Shown here: piece after piece, positions 47,672-62,565 of the stretch | How the letters are laid out: every line of letters begins with the position of its first letter | How positions within the stretch are numbered: the first letter of the stretch is position 1 | Source: Odontomyia ornata | Taxonomy: Eukaryota; Arthropoda; Insecta; Diptera; Stratiomyidae | Direction of reading: 5' to 3' | NCBI GenBank assembly: GCA_963969285.1 | Contig: OZ017740.1 | Span: 159,844,819-159,908,818, forward strand | DNA: 64,000 nt | Made by a program: the position numbers and the translations under genes | The notes under the pieces: generated by a model | The model's input: only the letters and a program-made list of their open reading frames with translations | The model's database searches: none | Told to the model about the DNA's origin: nothing

Positions 47672-50600
47672 TCAGTTCTTTTCGCCCCGAAAAGATGTTT
47701 CGCCAGTTGTAGTCAATTCTCCCTGGATGTAATATGGAGCAAGACGGTCTAGATGAACGATTTTTATTTTGGCTCTCGGTTTACGGTGTTCCTGTATGCG
47801 ATATACGACGTCGTTGATTCGCTTTGTGACTCGATATGGTCCCTCCCAGTTATGTTGCAACTTTGGAGAACTACCCTTTCGCCGTTGCGGGTTATATAGC
47901 CACACCAAGTCATCTTGCTGGAAGCCAGTAGAATTAGCCTTGAGATCATACCTGGTCTTCATGCGGTCAGTAGCCGATTCGAGGTGTTTTCGCACTGTCC
48001 GATGTATCTGGTTCAACCGTTGTCTTAGATCACTTGCGTACTCCGAGATCGTTAGGGGTTTCTCGGGGGGTGTTCCAAACTTTATATCAGCTGGCAGACG
48101 AATGGTCTTTCCAAAAATGACTTTCGCTGGGGCTTGGCCCGTCGATGCATGTTCGGCAGCTCTGTACGCCATCAAAAATAGTGGGATATGTCGGTCCCAG
48201 TCCGTTTGGTTCTCGTCAACCATCTTGGCAAGGTGTTTATTGAGCGTGCCGTTGAAACGTTCGACCATTCCATCGGATTGGGGATGCAGCGGTGTTGTCC
48301 TTGCTTTCCGTATTCCGAGCAGCTCGCACATTTCGCCAAAAACTAGTTTCGGCCTTGATCCGAATGTAGTTCGCCAGGTACGCCGTACCTACTGACCCAA
48401 TTTAACACTAGCTGTTCAGCTACAGTAGTTGCTTCCTGGTTGGGAATGGGGTAGACCTCGGGCCACTTGCTGAAATAGTCGGCTACAACCAGCGTGTATC
48501 GATTTCCCCATTCAGATTCAGGAAAGGGTCCTGCGATGTCAACAGCAATCCTTTCAAACGGTATCCCCACGTTATAGGTTTGCATTTGTCCTCTCAGTCG
48601 TCGTTTTGGGCCTTTGACGGAAGCGCAAATTGTGCATCTGCAACACCAGTCCTCTACGTCTTCTCGAGCGTGGAGCCAGTAGAACCTCCCCCGCAATTTC
48701 GCTAAGGTCTTGTTAACACCGAGGTGGCCTCCCGAGGATCCTTCATGCATTTCCTTAACCACATCGTGGATTTGGCTTTTGGGTAGTATAGTTTGCATCC
48801 TATAGGAGCTGCCATCCACCGTTTCCTATTTCCGCTTGAGTATGCCACCCTCCTGAAGGGAGTTCCATTGTGCCCAATAGCTTTTCAGGGTTTTGCCATG
48901 CATTGAAACGTCTTTCCACTCAGGTCGCCCAGTCGTCTCCTTCCATACGAGCAATGGTCCGATGTCTTCATCGGCTAGCTGGGCATTTCGAATCTCCTCC
49001 GATGACCAACCTTCATCGAATTCGGCTGTTATCAGTCGCAGATCAACGGGCGGTACCTTTTCCTCAATCCGTCGGCAATGCTTGCAGTTAGCTGGACAAG
49101 GGCGACGAGATAGGGAGTCAGCATTTCCATGAACTCCGCCCTTTCGATGAACAATTTCGTAGTCGTATGACTGCAATCTTTCGATCCATCTCGCAACTTG
49201 TCCCTCGGGGTTTTTGAAGTTAAGTAGCCATCTCAGCGATGCATGGTCCGTTCGAAGAACAAATTTCTGGCCATATAGGTACTTGTGGAACTGCTTGGTG
49301 GCCTCTATTATAGCCAATAGCCCCTTCCTGGTCACACAGTAGTTTCTCTCACTTTTTGAAAGAACTCGACTGTAATACGAGAGGACTTTTTCTTTGCCAT
49401 TGATCTGCTGGGAGAGTACAGCTCCAATACCGCCGTTGCTTGCATCAGTGTCAACTACAAACATTTTTTCGCGTTTCAGATACGCCAGCACGGGTGATTC
49501 ACACAGCTTTTCCTTCAGGGTCTCAAAGGCTGTCTGGCATTGTTCGTTCCAGACATACGGACGATTTTTCTCGGTTAGCTGATGGAGACACTTAGCTATT
49601 TTGGCAAAGTCTTTGACGAATCTTCGATAGTAGGTTGCCAGGCCCAGGAAACTTCGTAGTTGGCGCTTGTTGTTTGGTGTTGGCCAGCTTTTCACGGCTT
49701 CAATCTTCTCAGGGTCTGTTTTGAGCCCTTCTGCTGATACGACGTGTCCCAGGTATTTTACTTCAGCTGCAAAAAGGGTACACTTGTCGGGACTAAGTTT
49801 CAAATTTGCCAGTCGCAGTTTGGAGAAAACCTCTTCTAAGTTCCGCAAATGCTCTTCGAACGTTCTCCCGATGACAATGATGTCATCTGGGTACACCAAG
49901 CAGGTTTTCCAGGTTAGACCACGTAGCACGTATTCCATCAAGCGTTCGAAAGTGGCTAGAGCATTGCAAAGCCCAAACGGCATCACCACAAATTGCCACA
50001 ATCCGGTCCCAACTGAAAATGCGGTCTTCTCTCGGTCCTTCTTGTCGATTTCTACCTGCCAGTAGCCACTCTTGAGATCGAGTGTAGAAAACCATTTTGC
50101 GTTGGCTAAAGTGTCCATGATGTCATCGATGCGTGGGAGCGGGTAACTATCTTTCTTAGTGACGTCGTTAAGCTGCCTATAGTCGACACAAAAACGAGTG
50201 CTACCATCCTTTTTCTTTACTAGAACTACAGGCGCGGCCCATGGACTGACAGAAGGTTCAATAACACCTTGTTTTTCCATGTCCGAGATCAGTGCGCTCA
50301 CTTCTCCTTGTTTGGCTATAGGGAGGCGTCTTGGTGCTTGTCGAATCGGCTTGGCTCCCTATGTATCTATGACGTGAGTTACCAGACTCGTTCGGCCTTG
50401 GTCATCCGGGCTTGTTGAGAAGATGTCACTGTACTTGGTGACCAGATCAGAGGCTCGTTTGAAAAGCTGCACTGGCAATTTGACCTGCTTCAATATTGCA
50501 GACGTTGATTCCCGGGCTTTGTCTGTATCTTGCCTCCTTTCGCAATGATGGTCGTGAGTAGCTTCCAAAGAGGTGATGGTGGAAACAGGCTGGCAGCTGC

Positions 50601-51315
50601 CGATGACTTCTCCCGCTTTGATGCTCGTGGTTGAATCTGCGGTGTTAAGGACTCTAACCGGCACATATCCGTTCCTTAAAGATCTTACAAGGCTTCGTCC
50701 TACAATCAAACTGCGCAATGCGGTCGTCTTCGTTGGCTCTATCAGATAAGATTGGTGGTCTCCAGAATCACCATCAAGCTTGGCCCATACAATGCTTTCG
50801 GAAGAATTCGGTACATCAGTGTCAGTACATACCACTACATTCATCTTGGGAATTTGAACGCTGGGATCCTCCATCAGCACTTCGACATTCTGCCATTTCA
50901 ATACACGTTTGCCCAAATCCAACGTGATTCCATGTGGTCGCAGAAAATCCATTCCGAGAATGCAGTCATCCATAATATTCGCAACCAGAAAATTGTGTCG
51001 GAACACAAGGTCTCCCAACTGTATCTGGAAGTTGACCTCTCCATGAACAGGTGCAGTTTCTCCCGTAGCTGTCCGTAGTGAGAAAATTCTGCCCTTGTGA
51101 AGTTGTTGTTGTCGAACTAGGTCTTGTCGGATAATCGATCGGGTTGCACCAGTGTCGATTGTTATGGTGCAGTTTTCTCCGTTAACTTGACCCGGAAGGC
51201 ATAAGTCCGCTTCTCCATGATGTAGTCTTGACACGGTGATGGTGGTGCTGGGGACGTCGATCCTCCTAGCATGTGGGTCTCGCTCAATTTCGACGCGCTC
51301 ACACTCGTCTGTCAC
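47672..51315 (-). pseudogene. G2 pol: protease, reverse transcriptase, RNase H, integrase
   Basis: Order on the minus strand: protease with IDTGATRSII (51143-51157) and CILGMDFL; an in-frame TAG at 50359-50361; RT with RFCVDYRQLNDVT, WFSTLDLKSGYWQVEI and the catalytic box LVYPDDIIV (49882-49893), where the variable residue is an unusual proline; RNase H with VVDTDASNGGIGAVLS and LRTDHASLRWLL; a TAG replacing tryptophan at 48826; integrase zinc site HEGSSGGHLGVNKTL/CRCTICAS; core aspartates IAVDIAGPF and HSDQGRN; a 13-bp deletion with frameshift at about 48343; glutamate VERFNGTLNK; and C-terminal NWEGPYRVTKRINDVVYRIQ. Ends at 47672, 11 bases before the LTR. Confidence 0.92.
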
Positions 51316-51319
51316 TACC

Positions 51320-52494
51320 TCACGAACCCGGGCAGTGGTACGAGTTCAGACTGTAAGCCAATGCATCCTTAACCGTTTGCTTTTGAGCTAATCGCACAGC
51401 TTGTTGCAATTCCTGGTCCTTTAAGGCGCTGATGAATGCTTCTGTTGCTGCATCATCTCGATGTTCTGGGTCGTAGGCTGGGTAAGCCCAAAGTGCTAGT
51501 CGCTCAATGTCTTGGGCTAGCTGCTGTAGGGTTTCACCAGACTTCTGCATCCGATGCCTTAGCTGTGACCGATAAATCTGCTTTAGATGATCGTCTCCAT
51601 AACGCATGTCGAGCGCATTCATTATAGCATTCGGGTTTGAGCGCAATTCATCGGGGATCGTCTGCAAAACTCGGCAGCTGGGCCTCTTAGAGCAAGAATT
51701 AATGCAGTTGCTCGTTCCTGCTCATTCTTGTAAATACTCCTGACCGTTTGCCCATCGAATATTGGTGCTTGCACATTTCTGGATGTGCTTTGCGCTGCGG
51801 TTATAAGCGGGGCTGGTGAAGTAGTTACTACTGCCTTCGCTGCTTCCAATTCTTTTTTCACTTTTTCCATCTCATGGTTCATTCTCTCTTCGACCTGGCT
51901 GACCTTTTCCTCGACCTGGTAAACCTTTTCCTCGACGCCTTTAATTTGTTTGTTCAGGCTGCCGAGCTCCGCTTTTATTTCGGTGGACTGTTTTTGAAAA
52001 TCTGCCTTGATTTCGATCGCTTGTTGGTCTAGCTTCGCTGATGTTTCATTTAGCTTCGCAGCTAAACTGGATGTCTGTTCATTTAGCTGCGCTGATTGTT
52101 CATTTAACTTCGCAGCTAAACTGGATGTCTGTTCATTTAGCTGCGCTGATTGTTCGCTTAGCTTCGCTGTTAAATTGGATGACTGTTCATTGAGCTTCGC
52201 AGTTAAATTGGATGACTGTTGTCGCTGCTCTTGCTGCATCAGCATCAACATTTGCATCAGCGCATTTTCTGGTTCCTTTGGTTTTGGTGTTTCGGCTTCA
52301 CCACCTTCTGCGCCTTTTTCTGCATCTGAGAGCTCACCCAAATCCAGATTTACGCCTTCCGACTCGATCGCATCACGCAAGCGTGCAATCAGTATGGCCT
52401 TTGTACCTTGTGTAGCTAGATTTCGTTGTTCCAACTCCTCTTTGAGCTCCGATATGCTCAATTGATTAATTTTGAGATGTAAATTTCCTGGCAT
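51320..52494 (-). pseudogene. G2 gag (SAP domain and repeated coiled coil)
   Basis: Starts at the ATG at 52494 (MPGNLHLKINQLSISELK), matching G1. SAP-like domain at residues 8-42, then an acidic linker, a glutamine-rich coiled coil with an 18-residue repeat (SAQLNEQTSSLAAKLNEQ) present twice, and EEKVYQVEEKVSQVEERM heptads. A 36-bp deletion relative to G1 removes about 12 residues near 51727, and a frameshift follows near 51670. The gag core (SGETLQQLAQDIERLALWAY) is in the next frame to 51320. The CCHC knuckle seen in G1 is deleted here. Confidence 0.85.
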
Positions 52495-52583
52495 TTTTTC
52501 CACGTTGATTTTCACAATTGTGCACTTTAAAACTGTTTAAACGTTTTCACTTCCAAATTTCAATCTCACTTCTCGACACCACG

Positions 52584-53081
52584 GTCGCGTGTTTTTGGTT
52601 CGCGGGCAATAATTTTAACGTTCTGGGAAAGTGAAAACGCAATGTCCTTTAATTTAAGTTAAAAGAGTTTATTTAATTAAATAAAATGCACAATAATCAG
52701 TTAACACTTTCACTAATTTTAATTTTCACTATGAAAAAATCTAACACTTGTCCATAAATTTCTTATCGCAATTGTCTTCTAAATCACTTCACTATTACGA
52801 AACACACTATCGCAGTTCTTATCGCGGTCGAATGAATGATGATCCCCCCATTCATTCAGCTCACCTTTATATAGGGTCTCTACCTATTCACCCATTTCTC
52901 GTACATTGGCGAATGTTCTACCGAGAGGTACCTGGTAGATTCGAGCAAATTAATGAATGGAGTGACGTCACTTGTAGATGTTGATCATGCTTGTTGGGTT
53001 CTCGTGGTTTCGAGTAAATTCGTGTTTTTCATTGTTGTGAAAACAATTGCGACAGTAGCTCGCAGAATTATTTGTACATGT

Positions 53082-53085
<4 letters not shown>
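52584..53085 (-). repeat. G2 5' LTR
   Basis: 502 bp. Followed inward (minus strand) by the same GTGGTGTCGAGAAGTGAGA segment as in G1. TATA box on the minus strand at 52866-52873. Confidence 0.9.
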
Positions 53086-53168
<83 letters not shown>

Positions 53169-53169
53169 G

Positions 53170-53249
<80 letters not shown>

Positions 53250-53250
53250 C
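53086..53250. repeat. (TA)n tract between G2 and G4
   Basis: About 165 bases of TA with a few G, A or T interruptions. Confidence 0.95.
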
Positions 53251-53260
53251 ATAAAAAAAT

Positions 53261-55366
53261 GGCTTTTTCCACGTCCCCATTGAGGAGGATAGTAAAAAAT
53301 ACACAGCGTTTATCACGAAAAATGGATTGTATGAGTTTCACAAGGCGCCGTTTGGATTTCGTAACTCTCCAGCAGTTTTCATTCGATTTGTGAACTATGT
53401 GTTCCGGAACCTAATTGACGAGGACGTCTTGGATTTATATATGGACGATATAATTATACATGTGGAGACGGCTGAGCTTTGCATTGCGAAAATGAAGAAA
53501 GTTTTTAGCGTTGCAGCTGCAGCGGGACTTAAAATCAAATGGAAGAAGTGTCGTTTTCTACAAACATCGATAGATTTCTTAGGACACATTGTCGAAAATG
53601 GTCGCATTAAGCCCGGCATAGAAAAGACGAGTGCTGTTCGAAAATTCCCGGTTCCGAAAACAATAAAGGCCGTTTGGTCTTTTCTAGGCTAAACGGGATT
53701 TTTTCGAAAATTTATAAGAACCTATTCCCAGATTACTAAGCCGCTTACTAATTTGCTACGAAAGAACGCTGTGTTTAAAATGGGCCACGCGGAAATGCAA
53801 GGATTTCAGTCGTTAAAAGCTGCTTTAGTTGAAGAACCAGTCTTGAAGATTTACGATACAAATGTGAAAACCCAGTTACACACAGATGCATCGAAAGATG
53901 GATTTGCGGCGACGTTGTTGCAATCGTTTGACAATCAGTTACATCCTGTATATTTTTGGAGTAAGAAAACCTCTGAGGCGGAAGCGAAGCAACACAGCTA
54001 TATCCAAGAAGCTAAAGCTATTTTCTTGGTATTAAAGAAGTTTCGGCAATATTTATTGGGAATACCATTTAAGCTAGTAACGGATTGCACGGCTTTCAAA
54101 CAGACCATTAACAAAAAGGATGACCCACGAGAGGTGGCACAATGGGTGATTTACCTGCAGGATTTTGATTACCAGCTCAAACACCATAAAGGAGAACGCC
54201 TAAAGCACGTCGATTGTTTAAGCCGCTATCCGCAACATATAATGTTTGTCTCATCAGAATTGACCGCACGAATTAAAAAGGCACAGCAAGATGATCCCAT
54301 GATAACACCAATCACTGAAATTCTAAATAACTGGCCGTACGAGAATTTTAAATTAAAAGGGGGTCTTCTGTTTAAAGCGGTAGACGGAGCGGATCTTCTA
54401 GTGGTGCCACGACAAATGGAAAGAGAAATTATCACAGAAGCTCATAACACTGGTAATTTCGCTGTTCAAAAAATGATGCATTCGATTCAGCAGAAATATT
54501 GGATACCGCATCTGAAAGGCAAAGTCGCACATGTTATTAATAACTGGGTGAAATGTATCATGTACAATAAAAAGCTGGGGAAGAAAGAGGGATTTTTGAC
54601 TCCAATAGGAAAAGGAGATACGCCGCTACACACAATACATATTGACCATCTGGGCCCAATGGATGCCACTGTAAAGCAGTATAAATATATTTTCGCCATG
54701 GTGGATGGATTTACCAAATTCGTTTGGTTGTACACAACGAAAACCATAAATTGCGAAGAAGTCATTAGGAAGTTGGAGGAATAGAACACGATTTTTGGAA
54801 ATCCGACTCGAATTCTTAGTGATCGGGGCGCTGCATTTACGGCACAGGGATTTGAGCATTTTACGCGTGAAAATGGCATCGAGCATGTATGGACCATTAC
54901 ATGTGTTCCACGAGGGAACGGTCAAATTGAGCGTGTGAATAGATCGATCTTGTCCATTATTTCGAAGCTTTCATCGGAAGGGCCTACTAAATGGTATAAA
55001 TTTGTTCCAAAGGTACAGAAAGCAATGAACAGCACGATTAACGTATCGACTAAAAGATCACCATTTGAGTTGATGTTTGGAGTCAATATGAAGAATGTCA
55101 TAGAGGATCACATTATACAGGCGCTTCAAGTGGAAATGTTTGATAATTTCGATGTTGAGAGGCAGCAGTTGCGGCAAAACGCTAAGGCTGAAATTCATCA
55201 AGCACAAGCGGCCTATAGTGACCAATTTAAGAAGAAGCGAAAAGCAGAATATGGGTATAAAGTCGATGATTTGATGGCAATTCTCCGAACTCAATTTGTA
55301 ACGGGTAGAAAACTGGCAAACGTAGTCAACAGCGAAGATTCTTGGTCATCGGAGGCCGATGACTGA
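53261..55366 (+). pseudogene. G4 pol: RT, RNase H, integrase
   Basis: A single reading frame of about 700 codons with just two stops (TAA at 53690, TAG at 54782). RT starts at FFHVPIEEDSKKYTAF, with the catalytic box LYMDDIIIHV and FLGHIVENGRIKPG. RNase H has TQLHTDASKDGFAATLLQ and VTDCTAFKQTI, then HVDCLSRYPQ. The integrase zinc site is altered: EAHNTGNFAVQKMM lacks the second histidine and WVKCIMYNKK lacks the second cysteine. The catalytic triad is present in HIDHLGPMDA, ILSDRGAAFTA and GNGQIERVNRS. The 5' part of the element is missing. Its clean frame suggests a younger copy than its neighbours. Confidence 0.88.
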
Positions 55367-55667
55367 ATCAGAATGGCCGAATGTAAAGTATGTAACTATT
55401 GTGTGTGTGTGAGCAGTCGTCGTATGTCAGCCGCTCTACGGATTAGTAGTGTCAGTCGATGGGAGGGTCGTGTTTCACCCATTCTACGGAGCAGTCGAAA
55501 GGTCGTGCCTCAGCCGTCGTCCGTCGTGTGCAAGCCATTGTACAGCAAGCCGTTCAACCCATCGGTCATCACTCAGTTGTCGCTACAGCCGCTACGCGAA
55601 TACTTACATAATATCAATTTATCTACTTTATAGCAGTTTATGTGAATAAGGACTGTTCAATATTATA
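53261..55667 (+). mobile_element. G4: 5'-truncated Ty3/gypsy element of another family
   Basis: Begins abruptly inside RT right after (TA)n and continues through RNase H and integrase to a presumed 3' LTR start at about 55382 (TGTAAAGTATGTAAC after GAATGGCCGAA). The LTR-like part runs into the next TA tract at 55666. The protein differs strongly from G1/G2. The mdg3/blastopia-like group is a guess. Confidence 0.8.
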
Positions 55668-55677
55668 TTTATATATA

Positions 55678-55740
<63 letters not shown>
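55666..55740. repeat. (TA)n tract
   Basis: Between the G4 LTR-like end and SINE-2. Confidence 0.9.
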
Positions 55741-55745
<5 letters not shown>

Positions 55746-55747
55746 TA

Positions 55748-56129
<382 letters not shown>

Positions 56130-56139
56130 TTATATTTTT

Positions 56140-57751
56140 TCTTCTTGAAAAGCCGTCGGGCCTTGGTTCGTCGTGTGAGCAGACGCGTTTCAACTCCTTT
56201 GACTCCTTTGAGTGTCTAAAGGATATGTTGAAGGGAATGACTTTATATAGTCGTAGGATGGGTTAAGCAGGTAATATTGAATTAGATCAGGTACTAAATT
56301 AGGTCAGTTACTAAATTAGATCAGGTGTTAAATTAAGTCAGATGCTGAATTGAGTCAGGTACTAAATTAGGTCAGGTGGAGGGATATTGCGTTTTCGTTT
56401 TTTCGATTGTTGAATGTCCATTTGTTCTATTTCATCTCGTTTCCATTTTCGTCGAAGAGTGTGGTTACTGAGAAAATTGCCTCGGAATTTGTAATAAGCT
56501 GTTCCTTTGATGTCGAGTCTCGGTCCTTTGCTTTGTTTGTGTATCACTGTCATAGAGTTTGTCACAGCGTCAGGCTCGTGTGGGTGGTATTTTAGTTGCG
56601 TCGCATAATTGGAGTCTGCCTTGTTGTGTAAAAAAAATCGTAAGCTCTCTTTGTATCTTGCGTTCGTTTCCACTGTTCTCGTATATTGACGTATGGTTCA
56701 GTTTTGGTTTCGTTTGTTTTCGACGTTGTTGTTAGTTTTGAATGTAGTTTACAGTTTGTATTTCCTACGGAAGCTTGATAGTTTGTATGTCTCTTTGCCT
56801 AAGTATGTTAACAAAATCCACTGTTGCTCATTTTTGTGCGTTTCAGTCAGTAGGCGTTCCTCTTTTTGTATGTACTGTGTGAAAACTATATCATTGTTAC
56901 GTTGTTTGTACCCATTATAGCTAGCTATTTGGTAAATGTTGTTTAGTTCGTTAGAATAGTTAATAGGAGTCATGGGAATGGAGTAGAGTCTCTTCACTAT
57001 TGATTTTTACCCAGCTAGTTTATGTTGTGCGAGGTGGTTAGATGTTACGTACATGGTATGATCAGTTGTGTTTAGTTTTCTGTATATTTTGTGGTATAAT
57101 CGTGTTTGTTCACGTGTCACAATTAGGTCTACATAGTTAAGTTGTTTGATTGCTTCTTTTTCTATGATGAAATTTATATTCGGGTGTATTTCATTCATAC
57201 AGGTAAGTAGTTTGGCTTGTTTATTTTCTTTTGAGTCAATAACGATGAAACAACCATCAACTTATCGTCTGTAAAATATTACATTGAATCTTTTGACAAT
57301 TTTGGGTGTAAAGACTTCTTCTAAAGATTGTAAGAGTATTTCTGACATTACTGAGGACATCGGATGTCCCATATCCAGACCATCCTTGCCAATTAATGTG
57401 TTTTTATTGAACGCAAAATAGTTCTGCTTGGTTAGGGTCTTTATAAGATTGAAAAGTTAATCTGTGAACCCTCAGCTGTTTTTGAATGAAAGTTTTTGTG
57501 TTAGCATTGTCAGTGTTTCATCGACGAGTATAGATGTGTAGAGGTTGGTGGTGTCTATGATAGAAGTCGACAAGTGTCAGTCGCCTTTAAAGAGGTGGTA
57601 GAGTTCGCCTTGATCACGGCTGTTCTTTACTGTGTATTCATCATCAGGGTGCATGACATCAGCCATTACCGTTACCAAGTACCGTGCTATTTGGTATGCA
57701 GGAACTCGGCGGTAGCTGACGACAGGCTGGAGAGGCATATCGGGTTGTGAA
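56140..57751 (-). mobile_element. P2: degraded Penelope-like element
   Basis: Minus strand. RT parts (57751 to about 56749), a stub of the endonuclease (56362-56673), and at the 3' side the GAAACGCGTC terminal motif (56150-56225). A different Penelope family from P1. It starts abruptly at 57751 next to the 75-bp repeat. Confidence 0.75.
56362..57751 (-). pseudogene. P2 reverse transcriptase and endonuclease remnant
   Basis: Motifs in order on the minus strand: DMPLQPVVSYRRVPAYQIA (57577-57768 frame), TTNLYTSILVDETLTML, GLDMGHPMSSVMSEILLQSL, then the catalytic box, here a stop followed by VDGCFIVID instead of YVDD (near 57260). After that come LNYVDLIVTREQTRLYHKIY, LAQHKLAG, and MKRLYSIPMTPINYSNEL. 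The GIY-YIG core is deleted; only its tail remains (RYKESLRFFLHNKADSNYA; MTVIHKQSKGPRLDIK). Non-functional. Confidence 0.8.
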
Positions 57752-57820
57752 TTGATTCTGAGCGCCAACGTTTTCGTGATGACCTTTGTAATTCATTCTA
57801 AGGGCCTCTTGTTCTAGATT
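57752..57820 (+). repeat. 75-bp repeat preceding a TA tract (copy 2)
   Basis: Homologous to 45610-45684. Flanked on the right by TA-rich DNA beginning at about 57846. Confidence 0.6.
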
Positions 57821-57841
57821 GTTGTACATATAAATGCATAC

Positions 57842-59408
<1,567 letters not shown>

Positions 59409-59480
<72 letters not shown>
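59409..59480. repeat. (TA)n tract
   Basis: Between Mar-6 and Mar-7; provides the TA target of each. Confidence 0.93.
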
Positions 59481-61073
<1,593 letters not shown>

Positions 61074-61082
61074 ATATATATA

Positions 61083-61622
61083 CAGGGTGGGCCATATCAG
61101 TGTGTTATTGCAACATGATAACAGACTTTTTGGTGCCAGCTTTGCAAGAACTTCAAGGCGATACCTCGAGGATGTGGTTTCAACAGGATGGGGCCACATG
61201 TCATTCGGCTAGGGTATCCATAGAGCTGCTGAAAAATGTTTTTCCCGGAAAACTCATCTCGAAAAGGGGGGATATTGAATGGCCCCCACGTAGCCCCGAT
61301 CTCTCTCCATGCGATTATTTTCTATGGGGCTACCTCAAATCGGTAGTTTACGAGAATAACCCGACCAATTTAGAGCAGCTGAAGAGGAATATTATTCAGG
61401 AAAGTAACGAAATACCGAGAACAACTTTTCAACAAGTTTTCCAAAATTTGCGACTTCGGTTCCAAGAGTGCCAAGCAGCCGAGGGAAGCCATTTGGACAA
61501 CATTATTTTTAAGTCTTAAAAATTCCTATGCTTCTACTTTTTAACAACACAAATATATGTGTTATGTTTCGTAGTTTTTTTTAAATCGAATATTTAAACC
61601 GCCAACACCCTTATGGCCCACC

Positions 61623-61625
<3 letters not shown>
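61083..61625 (+). mobile_element. Mar-8: short mariner-like deletion derivative
   Basis: 543 bp. Inverted ends begin CAGGGTGGGCCATA (61083 and complement at 61612-61625), flanked by TA on both sides. The left end is followed almost directly by the middle of a transposase gene, so the front half has been lost. Confidence 0.88.
61100..61519 (+). pseudogene. Mar-8 transposase, C-terminal half with intact frame
   Basis: A 139-codon frame without interruption: MITDFLVPALQELQGDTSRM, WFQQDGATCHSARVSIELL (second catalytic aspartate), EWPPRSPDLSPCDYFLWGYL (third), ending HLDNIIFKS. The DNA-binding domain and the first aspartate are absent, so it cannot transpose itself. Whether it is expressed is unknown. 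The likely source is a full-length relative elsewhere. Confidence 0.8.

Positions 61626-61714
<89 letters not shown>
61626..61714. repeat. (TA)n tract
   Basis: Between Mar-8 and G3. Confidence 0.93.
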
Positions 61715-61718
<4 letters not shown>

Positions 61719-61722
61719 ATAT

Positions 61723-62119
61723 ACCACTGGAAGAAGGCATAACAGTATCAAACTATATTGCTGAACTGCGACAACGCTTAGAAAAGGTGCATGAAGATGT
61801 CCGAAGTCATATCCGGCTGAACACGAATCAAATGAAAGCACGATACGACCTGAGAGCAAACTCAAGAGGATTCACACAGGGCGATCTGGTGTGGTTCTAG
61901 AATCCCCACCGGAAGAAAGCCTTGTGCCCAAAACTGCAACGGAACTGGGAGGGGCCGTACCGGATCATAGATCGAATCAACGACATTGTGTACCGGATAA
62001 AGCCCGATCGGGAACCCAGGTCTAAAATGGGAGTGGTTCATTTGGAACGGTTATCTCGCTATTATGGGGCTAATCCACCATCGCCAGGCAGCGAAGTTGT
62101 TCGGGACGAACAAAACTAA
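61723..62119 (+). pseudogene. G3 integrase C-terminus
   Basis: Frame with one TAG (61898): LEEGITVSNYIAELRQRLEK, ARYDLRANSRGFTQGDLVWF, stop, then LQRNWEGPYRIIDRINDIVY and MGVVHLERLSRYYG. Clearly related to, but distinct from, the same region in G1 and G2. The integrase core is absent. Confidence 0.82.
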
Positions 62120-62131
62120 GGAGGGGATAGT

Positions 62132-62565
62132 GTTATATGCGGACATAAAGTTTGGTAGCACTGAATGTGCTATTTAGTGTATATGCTCTGTTGAATAGCA
62201 CTGGCAATCGATGAGCTGTGCGAATGACAAGAGAAAAAGGAGACGGATTATAGCGGATGATGTAATTTGGTTTTTGGTTTTGCAAGGGCGAGATAGAGTG
62301 TGTGGAGCTGAGGACAGAGATGACCGGGACGAGCGTGGAAAGCAAGCAAGACAGGATTGCAGTGATTTGGTGGATACAAAAAGTATGTTGAAGAACTTCT
62401 AAAACGTGTTTAAGCGAGATGGTTTGGTAATGTGGTTTCGATCAGTGTAATAAAAGGCAGTTGTGTGAGTTTCGATTGATTTCAAAAATCTATATACAAC
62501 AAAATGTACTCTTGATATGTACGAAACTTTCATGATAATAAGATATACTCATTTTGGATACAACA
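62132..62565 (+). repeat. G3 3' LTR
   Basis: Begins TGTTATATGCGGAC directly after the purine tract. The end is set at TACAACA before ATATATA; an alternative end at 62501 (same TACAACA sequence) is possible. Confidence 0.6.

Larger units (their letters stand above)
61715..62565 (+). mobile_element. G3: 3' fragment of a third Ty3/gypsy family
   Basis: Starts with TGTTATAT (identical to the first eight bases of its LTR), then jumps into the C-terminal part of integrase, a purine tract GGAGGGGATAG (62121-62131) and an LTR (62132-62565, TGTTATATGCGG to TACAACA). TA-rich DNA lies on both sides. Confidence 0.75.

Noticed and set aside
49667..50065. Plus-strand frames across G2 (also 47769-48395 and 52007-52465)
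   Set aside because: Antisense shadows of G2 pol and gag.
53327..55366. G4 as an intact gene
   Set aside because: The frame is continuous, but it has two stops, lacks the start of RT, protease and gag, and the integrase zinc ligands are altered.
61715..61722. TGTTATAT before the G3 integrase fragment as a real 5' LTR
   Set aside because: Only eight bases match the LTR start and they are TA-rich; chance or a rearranged junction is as likely.
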